Positions 1 to 5,226 of a stretch of 5,226 nucleotides of DNA are shown here, one piece after another. The translations under genes were made by a program, and so were the position numbers. The stretch covers positions 1 to 5,226 of the forward strand of contig JAKAPG010000128.1 in NCBI GenBank assembly GCA_021823085.1, read 5' to 3'. Source of the stretch: Thermoplasmata archaeon. Lineage in GTDB: Archaea; Thermoplasmatota; Thermoplasmata; Lutacidiplasmatales; UBA184. Under the pieces are notes generated by a model. It worked only from the letters and a program-made list of their open reading frames with translations, did no database searches and was not told the origin of the DNA. Each line of letters begins with the position of its first letter. The stretch's first letter is position 1.

Positions 1-1433
1 TCGGCGACGATCAGCCCGTCCAGCTCCGCCTTCGACCCGAGGATCGCCCTCAACCGGCGGGCGAGCGATTCCTTCTCCTCCTTCTCCTTCAGGATCGCCT
101 CGCGTTCGAGCGCGGTGAGCCGGGCGAGGCGCATGTCGAGGATCGCCTTCGCCTGCTCGCTCGACAGGAGGAACTTGCCCATCAACGACGCTTCGGCCGC
201 GGCCACGTCCCTCGATCGGCGGATGATCCGGATGACCTCGTCGATGTGGTCGATCGCGGTGAGGAACCCCTCGAGCAAGTGCAGCCGTTCCTCGGCCTTC
301 CTCAGCTCGAATTGGGTGCGACGGGTGAGCACCTCCCGGCGATGCCGGAGGTGCAGCTGCAGCAGGTCGACGAGCGGCAGCACCCGCGGCCGGCCCTCGA
401 CGATGCACAGGTTGATCACCCCGAAGCTCGACTCGAGCGGCGTGTGCTCGTAGATGCGGTTCAGGACGATCTCGGCCGGGACGTCGCGCCGCAGTTCGAG
501 GACGACGCTCGTCCCGTTACGGTCGGATTCGTCGCGCAGGTCCGTGATGCCATCGATCCGCTTGGACTTGACGAGGTCGGCGATCAGGAGGAGAAGGTTC
601 GACTTGTTGACCTCGTACGGGATCTCGGTGATCACGATCTCCTCTTTCCCGTCCCGCTCCCGGGTTTCGGCGCTGCCGCGGATGTGGATCATCCCGCGAC
701 CGGTCTCGTACGCCTCGCGGATCCCCTCCCGGCTCAGCGCCCCCCCGGTGGGGAAGTCCGGTCCCGGGATGACCTTCATAAGGTCGTCCAAGTCCGCGTG
801 CGGTTTCTTCAGAAGCAGGAGGAGACCGTCGACGATCTCGCCGAGGTTGTGCGGCGGCATGTTCGTCGCCATGCCGACGGCGATCCCGGCCGAGCCGTTG
901 AGGAGAAGGTTCGGGAGTTTCGCCGGGAGGTAATTCGGCTCCTTGAGCGTGCCGTCGAAGTTGTCGCCCCACTCGATCGTATCGCTCTCGATGTCCTGGA
1001 GCAGCTCCTCGGCGAGCCGGGAGAGGCGCGCCTCGGTGTACCGCATCGCAGCCGGTGCGTCGCCGTCGATCGAACCGAAGTTGCCTTGTCCTTCGATCAG
1101 GGGGTAGCGCAGGCTGAACGGCTGGGCCATCCGGGCGAGGGCGTCGTACACGGAGAGATCCCCGTGCGGGTGGTACTTCCCGAGCACCTCGCCGACCGTG
1201 CGGGCGCTCTTACGGAACGCCTTGTCGTGGGTCGCCCCGGACTCCCACATCGACCAGAGGATCCGGCGTTGGACCGGCTTGAGGCCGTCCCGGCCGAGCG
1301 GGAGGGCCCGGCCGATGATGACGCTCATCGCGTAATCGATGTAGGAGCGGTGGAGCTCGCGCTCGAGCGGGTGATCGCGGACCCGGTCGCCGTCGGTATC
1401 CGCCTCGAGGGTCGGGAGGGTCGGATCGCTCAC
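1..1433 (-). CDS. gyrA: DNA gyrase subunit A, N-terminal 477 residues (C-terminus beyond window)
   Basis: This is the breakage-reunion subunit of type IIA topoisomerase, which with GyrB cuts and reseals both strands to introduce negative supercoils. It is read from a GTG at 1433-1431 and stays open to base 1, so the C-terminus lies outside the window. Visible landmarks in order: IDYAMSVIIGRALP (32-45), KPVQRRIL (52-59), the winged-helix segment KYHPHGD (86-92), the catalytic Arg-Tyr in AAMRYTEARL (R131, Y132, equivalent to E. coli Tyr122), LLNGSAGIAVGMATNMPPHN (177-196) in the tower region, and a charged helical stretch near 365-470 matching the coiled-coil gate. The start is supported by a strong GGAGGG Shine-Dalgarno at 1444-1439, five bases upstream, and by overlap with the nuclease stop (GTGA). 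The residue matching E. coli Ser83 is Leu93. ParC cannot be excluded because the C-terminal gyrase box is not visible, but archaeal homologues are normally gyrase. Archaeal gyrase is generally regarded as acquired from bacteria. Confidence 0.96.
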   Translation of the reverse strand, partial: MSDPTLPTLEADTDGDRVRDHPLERELHRSYIDYAMSVIIGRALPLGRDGLKPVQRRILWSMWESGATHDKAFRKSARTVGEVLGKYHPHGDLSVYDALARMAQPFSLRYPLIEGQGNFGSIDGDAPAAMRYTEARLSRLAEELLQDIESDTIEWGDNFDGTLKEPNYLPAKLPNLLLNGSAGIAVGMATNMPPHNLGEIVDGLLLLLKKPHADLDDLMKVIPGPDFPTGGALSREGIREAYETGRGMIHIRGSAETRERDGKEEIVITEIPYEVNKSNLLLLIADLVKSKRIDGITDLRDESDRNGTSVVLELRRDVPAEIVLNRIYEHTPLESSFGVINLCIVEGRPRVLPLVDLLQLHLRHRREVLTRRTQFELRKAEERLHLLEGFLTAIDHIDEVIRIIRRSRDVAAAEASLMGKFLLSSEQAKAILDMRLARLTALEREAILKEKEEKESLARRLRAILGSKAELDGLIVA

Positions 1434-2827
1434 GAGGTCCCTCCGGGGACCGAAGGTCGAGGAGCCAGCTGGCCGGTGATCTCACGATCGAGGACGGCCA
1501 GGAAGGCGTCGCGCGAGCCTTCCGGGATCGTCGCGCCGCTCGCGATGCGGTGCCCGCCTCCCTCCCCTCGCACCTCCGCCGCAGCGATCCGGCACGCGCT
1601 CGCAAGATCGAGGCCCCGGGCGACGAGCTCCGTCGTCCCGCGGGCGCTCACCCGGATCGGGCCGCTCTTCTCGTGGGTGAAGGCGAAGACCGGGCGTTCG
1701 GGGTCGAGCAGATAGTTCATCGCGAGTCCCGCCTGAGTGCCCGCGAGCGGCGCGTCCGGGCTCTCGAACCACTGGAGAGACCGCATCGAATTTACGCTCC
1801 CCCTCTCGAGGCGAAGCAGGCCCTCGAGCAGGCCCCGACGCCACTCCCGCTCCGCCCGGCGAGCGCGCTCGAGGGCGCCCGGGTCCCCAAGGGCGATGGC
1901 GACCCCGATCCCGGGTTCGCTGGCCCGGCCGCATGCGTTCTGGAGATCCGAGAGCTCCTCCGCGTCGAGGCCGAGCGACGGGATCGACCAGCGCTCCCGC
2001 CGGACCATGGCCGCGTAGGTCTCGTTCACTCCGGCCGATCGTAGCCGGTCCGTGAGGGCTTGTGCGAGCCGTTCCTCGTCATCGGGGGGTAGCCGGTTCG
2101 GAGATCCGGTACCGTCGATCTTCAGCCCGGCCAGAAGGTCCCGGACCCCATCGGGATGGCCGGAGATTCCCCGAACGAAAGGATCGATGCACGTCTCCAG
2201 CGCGGCGGCGAGCGTGGGCCCATGGAGCGCGAGGCCCCGATGCGCGGTAACGAGCGATCGGCGGAGAGCCTCGTTCACGAGGGTGGCGTTCAACCCCTTG
2301 AACCCGCCCACATGTTGGCGATCCGCGATCGCTCCCGAAAGTCCCCACGGCGCGTTGTCCCAATTCCGTCCATCGAGGTGGATGGTGAACAGCCAGGTGA
2401 GTGTCGCGGCGCACATCTCGCTCATCCCGTCGGTCCCCCAGTCCAACGGGTTCACGTGCGCGACCCGCTCGCCGATCGTGGCGGGACGTACGTAGCGGTG
2501 ATGATCGAGTACAACCACCGGGTACGGGTGCTCGGAGAAGAGGTCGAGCCAGCTCGCGCCGGTGTCCACGACCAGAAGAGGCCCTCCCGTGGCGTGCAGG
2601 AGGTCGGCCATCCGATCGCGCTCAACGCCGAGCAGGGGGGTCGCCTGAATGGGATATCCCAGCCGAGCGAACGCGCGCATCGCGCTCGAGGCACTCGCGA
2701 TGCCGTCCCCGTCGTAGTGGTAGATGACCCGCCAACGGACCGGGTGATCGAGGACGAGGTCCCGCGCGCGGGCGAACTCCTCCGCGTACCGGGGATCGGA
2801 AACGAAACCTTCGGGCCCCTGTGGCAT
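1430..2827 (-). CDS. DHH-DHHA1 family phosphoesterase, archaeal RecJ/GAN-like nuclease
   Basis: A 465-residue protein with the layout of archaeal RecJ-like nucleases. The DHH domain shows motif I HYDGDG (37-42, metal ligands H37, D39, D41), motif II VVDTG (D88), motif III DHH (108-110), NPLDWGTDG (126-134) and SGAIADRQ (164-171, D169). The C-terminal DHHA1 domain carries the GGGH motif (423-426) followed by an SGA segment, the usual substrate-binding site. Family members hydrolyse single-stranded DNA or RNA ends with Mn2+; in Thermococcales the related GAN binds GINS in the replisome. I cannot tell from sequence whether this one acts on DNA, RNA or nucleotides. The start is taken as the ATG at 2827-2825, whose A is the last base of the rps15 stop (TGATG); a GGAG lies just upstream. 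A longer in-frame reading from 2869 runs through the rps15 end and is less likely. The stop overlaps gyrA by four bases. All catalytic motifs are present and the length is normal. Confidence 0.92.
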   Translation of the reverse strand: MPQGPEGFVSDPRYAEEFARARDLVLDHPVRWRVIYHYDGDGIASASSAMRAFARLGYPIQATPLLGVERDRMADLLHATGGPLLVVDTGASWLDLFSEHPYPVVVLDHHRYVRPATIGERVAHVNPLDWGTDGMSEMCAATLTWLFTIHLDGRNWDNAPWGLSGAIADRQHVGGFKGLNATLVNEALRRSLVTAHRGLALHGPTLAAALETCIDPFVRGISGHPDGVRDLLAGLKIDGTGSPNRLPPDDEERLAQALTDRLRSAGVNETYAAMVRRERWSIPSLGLDAEELSDLQNACGRASEPGIGVAIALGDPGALERARRAEREWRRGLLEGLLRLERGSVNSMRSLQWFESPDAPLAGTQAGLAMNYLLDPERPVFAFTHEKSGPIRVSARGTTELVARGLDLASACRIAAAEVRGEGGGHRIASGATIPEGSRDAFLAVLDREITGQLAPRPSVPGGTS

Positions 2828-3282
2828 CACTCCACCTGGAGGGCAGCCCCCGCGGCGGAGTAGCGCCACGTGTCGGGAAGGACCTTGCGGTCGCGGTAGT
2901 AGCGCGCTAGGCGCCGGATCCGAGCCTCGATGAGCGAGAGGCCGCGCCGGTTCGCGAGGTCCTTCGGGTGCGTCTGAAGGTGGCGCTGGAGGTGGACGAC
3001 CCGCTTGAGGAGTGCTTGAAGATCCTCCGGGAGCTCGGTCTGGATCCCTTGCGACTTGAGGAGACCCGTCATCCGCTCGCCCGTGATCGCGCGGACCGAT
3101 GGAATCCCATGGGAGTCACGGAGCCGTTGCCCGACCTGGGCCGCGGAGAGCCCGGTCTTGGAGAGCGAGACCGCCTGCTCGACGACCTCCTCGTTGGTCT
3201 GGGTGACCCAGGCCGGTTTCGTGGCCGGGTAGGGGCGGTGGGAACCGGCCCGGCCCTTGCGGCGGGAGTGGATGCGCGACAC
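2827..3282 (-). CDS. rps15: 30S ribosomal protein S15 (uS15, archaeal/eukaryotic type)
   Basis: A 151-residue small-subunit protein that binds the central domain of 16S rRNA. The start MSRIHSRRKGRAGSHRP is typical of archaeal S15 and its eukaryotic counterpart S13, and the first 60-80 residues form the N-terminal extension absent from bacteria (bacterial S15 is about 89 residues). The conserved core follows: helix LLKRVVHLQRHLQTHPKD (91-108) and RRGLSLIEARIRRLARYYR (112-130), which contain the rRNA-binding His, Asp and RRGL elements. The start codon is GTG at 3282-3280; there is a GGAG only two bases upstream, too close to be a good Shine-Dalgarno, and a TATA-like element sits about 28 bases upstream, so initiation may be leaderless. 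It is the first gene of the minus-strand unit; its stop shares one base with the nuclease start. The pairing of rps15 with a RecJ-like nuclease recurs in archaea, which supports both calls. Confidence 0.97.
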   Translation of the reverse strand: MSRIHSRRKGRAGSHRPYPATKPAWVTQTNEEVVEQAVSLSKTGLSAAQVGQRLRDSHGIPSVRAITGERMTGLLKSQGIQTELPEDLQALLKRVVHLQRHLQTHPKDLANRRGLSLIEARIRRLARYYRDRKVLPDTWRYSAAGAALQVE

Positions 3283-3404
3283 GGCTCCGCGCGGATTGAG
3301 GTCCGGTACTTAAGGGTGGCCGGACCGAAGCAGACCGTCTCCCGGCTCCCCGGCGCTCAGCGCGGACCTCATAGACCTGTCCACCGTGTGGTTTCGGGAA
3401 GAGC
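3283..3404. promoter_or_regulatory. Divergent promoter region between rps15 and trpS
   Basis: A 122-base spacer between two divergent start codons. Its only AT-rich core is near 3307-3315. On the plus strand, the trpS start is preceded by a purine-rich GGGAAGAG (3396-3403) that could act as a weak ribosome binding site, and a poor TATA candidate CATAG lies at 3370-3374, about 30 bases upstream of the GTG. No clear trpS promoter can be assigned. No operator-like repeat stands out. Confidence 0.6.
3307..3315 (-). promoter_or_regulatory. Probable TATA box for the rps15-nuclease-gyrA unit
   Basis: On the minus strand this reads CCTTAAGTA, an AT-rich core in an otherwise very GC-rich spacer. Its centre lies about 28 bases before the rps15 GTG. 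With the usual archaeal distance of about 26 bases from TATA centre to transcription start, the RNA would begin at or within a few bases of the start codon, giving a leaderless mRNA. The core is nearly palindromic, so it could also be used in the plus direction. Confidence 0.45.
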
Positions 3405-4556
3405 GTGCCCGAGAAAGAGTCGTTCGTCGTTACCCCCTACGAGGTCAAGGGCCGCATCGACTACGACCGCCTCCGCCAGCAGTTCGGGGCCCAAGAACTG
3501 ACCGACTCCGTTCTCAAAGAGCTGCGCGCCGCGGCCGGGGGCGAACTCCACCCGCTGATCGCGAGAGGGGTCTACTACTCCCACCGGGACCTAGGGACGC
3601 TCCTCGCCCGGTACCGCAAGGGAGAGCGCTTCTTCCTCTACTCGGGCCGCGGCCCTTCGGGACCGCTGCACCTCTCGCACCTCGTGTCATTCGAGCTGTG
3701 CCGGTGGTTCCAGGAGAAGTTCGACACGCCGATGTACATCCAGATCACGGACGATGAGAAGTTCTGGGCCCGCCCCCAGCTGACCCGGGAGGATTCGATC
3801 CACTGGGGCTACGAGAACCTCCTCGACATCCTGGCGGTGGGGTTCGATCGGAAGAAGACCCATGTCTTCTTCGACTCGCGCTCGATCGCCGCGATGTACC
3901 CGCTGGCGATCCGGGTGGCGCGCAAGATCCCCTATTCGACCGTCAAGGCGGTCTTCGGGTTCCTGCCCAGCACCAACATCGGCCTCGTGTTCTACACCGC
4001 GCTGCAGACCGTCCCGGCCCTGTACCCTTCCTGGGAGAGCGGTCGGAGCGTTCCCTGCCTCATCCCCTGCGGAATCGACCAAGACCCCCACTTCCGTGTG
4101 ACCCGCGACCTCGCCGAGTCGCTCGGCTACCCCAAGCCCGCCCTCATTCACAGCCAAATGATCCCGGGCCTCCTCGGCGAGGGCGTGATGTCCACGACCG
4201 GCGGCAACGCGGCCGACAACGCGCTCTTCCTCAATGACCCACCGAAGACGGTCGAGCGGAAGATCCGCAAGGCATTCACCGGGGGCCGAGCGTCCGTGGA
4301 GGAGCAGCGCCGCCTCGGTGCCACCCCCGAGATCTGCTCGGTATGGGCGCTGTGGCGCACCCGTTTCGCCGAGAACGACGCGAAGTTCGAGCAGGTGACC
4401 CGCGACTGCCGCTCGGGGGCGCTCCTCTGCGGCGACTGCAAGGGCGAGCTCATCGACCGGGTCCAGGCGTTCTACAAGACCCATCAGGAGATCCGGGAGC
4501 GCCAGCGCGCTCACGCCGAGGAACTCATCATCACCCGGCCGCCGAAACCCGACTGA
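3405..4556 (+). CDS. trpS: Tryptophanyl-tRNA synthetase, archaeal/eukaryotic type
   Basis: A 383-residue class I aminoacyl-tRNA synthetase that activates tryptophan with ATP and charges tRNA-Trp in the cytoplasm. Evidence in order: VVTPYEVKGRIDYDRL (8-23), the N-terminal signature of archaeal/eukaryotic TrpRS; GRGPSGPLHLSHL (81-93) at the HIGH position; QITDDEKFW (113-121); IPCGIDQDPHFRVTRD (220-235), highly typical of TrpRS; the KMSKS-position loop GEGVMSTTGG (258-267); then FTGGR (291-295) and SGALLCGDCKGELI (337-350) of the anticodon-binding domain, similar in order to human WARS1. Length is normal for archaea. The start is GTG at 3405; the N-terminal signature begins only eight codons later, so no shorter start fits. 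Two signature changes are notable: HLSH instead of H-x-G-H, and Val261 where the KMSxS lysine is expected. The frame is otherwise intact and codon use matches its neighbours, so it looks functional and is probably the housekeeping enzyme. Confidence 0.95.
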   Translation: MPEKESFVVTPYEVKGRIDYDRLRQQFGAQELTDSVLKELRAAAGGELHPLIARGVYYSHRDLGTLLARYRKGERFFLYSGRGPSGPLHLSHLVSFELCRWFQEKFDTPMYIQITDDEKFWARPQLTREDSIHWGYENLLDILAVGFDRKKTHVFFDSRSIAAMYPLAIRVARKIPYSTVKAVFGFLPSTNIGLVFYTALQTVPALYPSWESGRSVPCLIPCGIDQDPHFRVTRDLAESLGYPKPALIHSQMIPGLLGEGVMSTTGGNAADNALFLNDPPKTVERKIRKAFTGGRASVEEQRRLGATPEICSVWALWRTRFAENDAKFEQVTRDCRSGALLCGDCKGELIDRVQAFYKTHQEIRERQRAHAEELIITRPPKPD

Positions 4557-4962
4557 AGGGCGGGGACCTCCCTCTCGTTCTCGAGGGCCCGACCCGTCCC
4601 GTAACCGGTCGCGGACCGAAACGTGGATCGACGCCGGTCTCGGTCGGAGTAGCGCGTCCTTACCCTGCTCCCCGTCGGGAGATGTCCGTGGCCGTCCCGC
4701 ATGAGCTCGAGGCGACGCACGTACCCCGTCTCAAGGAGCGCCGTCAGCAGCGGCGCCACGTTCGCCCCCTTCCAACCCCGGCTTCCCCGACGATCTTCCG
4801 CGCCACGACGAGCGGACTCAATTCGGACGCTTGATGGTTCGGCCCCTCTCCGTCGCGTCCGTCCCGAACGGCAGAACCGCCGATCGCGAAGCTCTCGGGC
4901 CCTCTCCGCCGAGCCGTCGGTCAGCCCTCAGGGAAGTGACCCGGAACCGCGTCACGCCAATC
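4557..4962. other. Gene-free spacer between trpS and the SSB promoter
   Basis: About 400 bases without an intact gene. Open frames here lack starts, ribosome binding sites and protein-like composition. Two things stand out: a probable frameshifted coding remnant on the minus strand (about 4664-4821), and a short dyad GTGAC (4936-4940) / GTCAC (4951-4955) with a ten-base spacer, ending eight bases before the TATA box. No clear T-rich terminator follows trpS. Confidence 0.6.
4664..4821 (-). pseudogene. Possible frameshifted winged-helix-like gene remnant
   Basis: Two minus-strand segments in different frames read like one protein. The first, from the TTG at 4821, is LSPLVVARKIVGEAG (4821-4777). 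After two bases (4776-4775) the second frame continues as WKGANVAPLLTALLETGYV (4774-4718) and then RRLELMRDGHG and a little beyond, to about 4664. Joined, this resembles a small helix-turn-helix or winged-helix domain: two amphipathic helices, then a turn and a strand-like segment. Third codon positions are almost all G or C in the second segment and mostly so in the first, as in the neighbouring real genes. Each frame alone is poor: the first reaches a stop soon after the junction, and the second begins only at a GTG (4759) inside the putative helix. No convincing start or ribosome binding site was found. It may be a decayed gene, an assembly error in a real small gene, or chance. I do not recognise a specific family. 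Confidence 0.3.
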
Positions 4963-4970
4963 TTATATAC
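4963..4970 (+). promoter_or_regulatory. TATA box upstream of the SSB-like gene
   Basis: TTATATAC is a near-ideal archaeal TATA box and the strongest promoter-like signal in the window, standing in GC-rich flanks and preceded by CCAATC as a possible BRE. The expected transcription start is near 4992, which would give a leader of about 130 bases before the ATG at 5125. The element is nearly symmetric, so minus-strand use toward the remnant at 4821 is also conceivable. Confidence 0.7.
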
Positions 4971-4984
4971 CTTGGGCTTGGTTC

Positions 4985-5103
4985 ATCGGCCGAAGGAACT
5001 GAGAGCCTCGCCGATTTCGAGCGTCCCGCCGGTTTGATTTTTCGAACAGGTTGTTCGCAAGGATAGGCGGGAGCCCCAGGTTCGTTCAAGACCAACGCGA
5101 ACA
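4985..5103 (+). promoter_or_regulatory. Structured 5' leader candidate of the SSB-like gene
   Basis: The predicted leader contains several perfect inverted repeats: ATCGGC (4985-4990) with GCCGAT (5010-5015); TCCCGCC (5024-5030) with GGCGGGA (5066-5072); and, nested inside that, CGAACA (5043-5048) with TGTTCG (5052-5057) around a three-base loop. A T-rich run (5033-5042) lies between the outer and inner 5' arms. A second copy of the arm, GCGAACA (5097-5103), could pair with TGTTCGC (5052-5058), so two mutually exclusive folds are possible. No known riboswitch or tRNA was recognised. In double-stranded form the CGAACA dyad could instead be a protein operator. The function is inferred only from symmetry and position. 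Confidence 0.4.
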
Positions 5104-5124
5104 GAAAGCGAAGAGGCAAACGAG

Positions 5125-5226
5125 ATGGAGAAGACCCTGACGAAAGTGCGCGACCTGACGCCGAGCTCGAAACAAGTCAACGTTCTCGCGAAAGTGGTGA
5201 ACGTCGGCGAATCCAAGGAAGTGATG
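5125..5226 (+). CDS. Single-stranded DNA-binding (RPA/SSB-like) OB-fold protein, N-terminal 34 codons
   Basis: Only the start of the gene is present; the frame is open to the window end. The N-terminus MEKTLTKVRDLTPSSKQVNV followed by LAKVVNVGESKEVM matches the usual opening of archaeal single-strand DNA-binding proteins: a short lead helix, the K-x-x-DL-x-P-x-S-x-x-VNV motif, and the first beta strand of an OB fold (AKVVNVGE). Such proteins coat single-stranded DNA in replication, repair and transcription. The ATG at 5125 is preceded by GAGG (5113-5116) with eight bases between, a good Shine-Dalgarno; the upstream in-frame sequence is open back to a stop at 5035-5037 but offers no ATG or GTG. 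A related OB-fold protein such as an RPA subunit or a small nucleic-acid-binding protein cannot be excluded without the remainder. Confidence 0.72.
   Translation, partial: MEKTLTKVRDLTPSSKQVNVLAKVVNVGESKEVM

Noticed and set aside
246..1715. Very long plus-strand open frame (489 codons) opposite gyrA and the nuclease end
   Set aside because: Antisense shadow of high-GC coding DNA; Arg/Glu/Val-rich translation without domains, spanning two well-supported genes.
2156..2863. 235-codon plus-strand open frame opposite the DHH nuclease
   Set aside because: Shadow of a gene with all its catalytic motifs; no recognisable protein features.
3687..4514. 275-codon minus-strand open frame opposite trpS
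   Set aside because: Antisense to a confidently identified synthetase; composition is that of a codon-bias shadow.
4343..4834. Plus-strand open frame overlapping the trpS end and running into the spacer
   Set aside because: Starts inside trpS in another frame, Arg/Pro-rich, no ribosome binding site or domain.
4970..5124. Possible tRNA or C/D box RNA downstream of the strong TATA box
   Set aside because: No cloverleaf or proper T-arm could be built around the TTCGA-like motifs, and C and D box motifs are not present in the right order and spacing.
4983..5216. Minus-strand open frame opposite the SSB leader and start
   Set aside because: Lies over a strong plus-strand promoter, leader and conserved SSB N-terminus; no domain recognised.
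1..5226. CRISPR array, insertion sequence or prophage signatures
   Set aside because: No regularly spaced direct repeats, terminal inverted repeats, transposase or phage-like genes are visible.

Overview
The window looks like a piece of a high-GC archaeal chromosome. The gene set is archaeal: an uS15 protein with the archaeal/eukaryotic N-terminal extension, a DHH-DHHA1 nuclease of the archaeal RecJ/GAN type next to it, a tryptophanyl-tRNA synthetase of the archaeal/eukaryotic form, and the start of an OB-fold single-strand binding protein behind a clear archaeal TATA box. A bacterial-type gyrase A subunit in such a genome fits Euryarchaeota in the broad sense. High-GC Thermoplasmatota are a reasonable guess, but nothing here fixes the lineage. 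It is ordinary housekeeping DNA: no mobile elements, CRISPR or defence genes were seen.

Layout. On the minus strand, 3282 down to 1 is one tightly packed unit: rps15, then the DHH nuclease (stop and start share one base, TGATG), then gyrA (4-base GTGA overlap, with a strong GGAGGG Shine-Dalgarno), which leaves the window at base 1 before its end. A TATA-like element upstream of rps15 suggests a leaderless or nearly leaderless transcript. A 122-base divergent intergenic region (3283-3404) separates this unit from trpS on the plus strand (3405-4556). From 4557 to 5124 there is no intact gene. The first part holds what looks like a frameshifted winged-helix-like remnant on the minus strand (about 4664-4821). 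The second part holds a textbook TATA box (4963-4970) and a GC-stem-rich leader of about 130 bases, followed at 5125 by the first 34 codons of an SSB/RPA-like protein.

How the genes work together: the minus-strand unit joins translation (uS15), replication or repair (DHH nuclease) and DNA supercoiling (GyrA) under what may be a single ribosomal-protein promoter. The flanking plus-strand genes charge tRNA-Trp and coat single-stranded DNA.

Points worth a second look are the altered class I signatures in TrpRS (HLSH in place of HIGH/HLGH, VMSTT in place of KMSxS), Leu at the GyrA position equivalent to E. coli Ser83, the coupling of gyrA to the rps15-nuclease pair, the structured SSB leader, and the frameshifted gene remnant.
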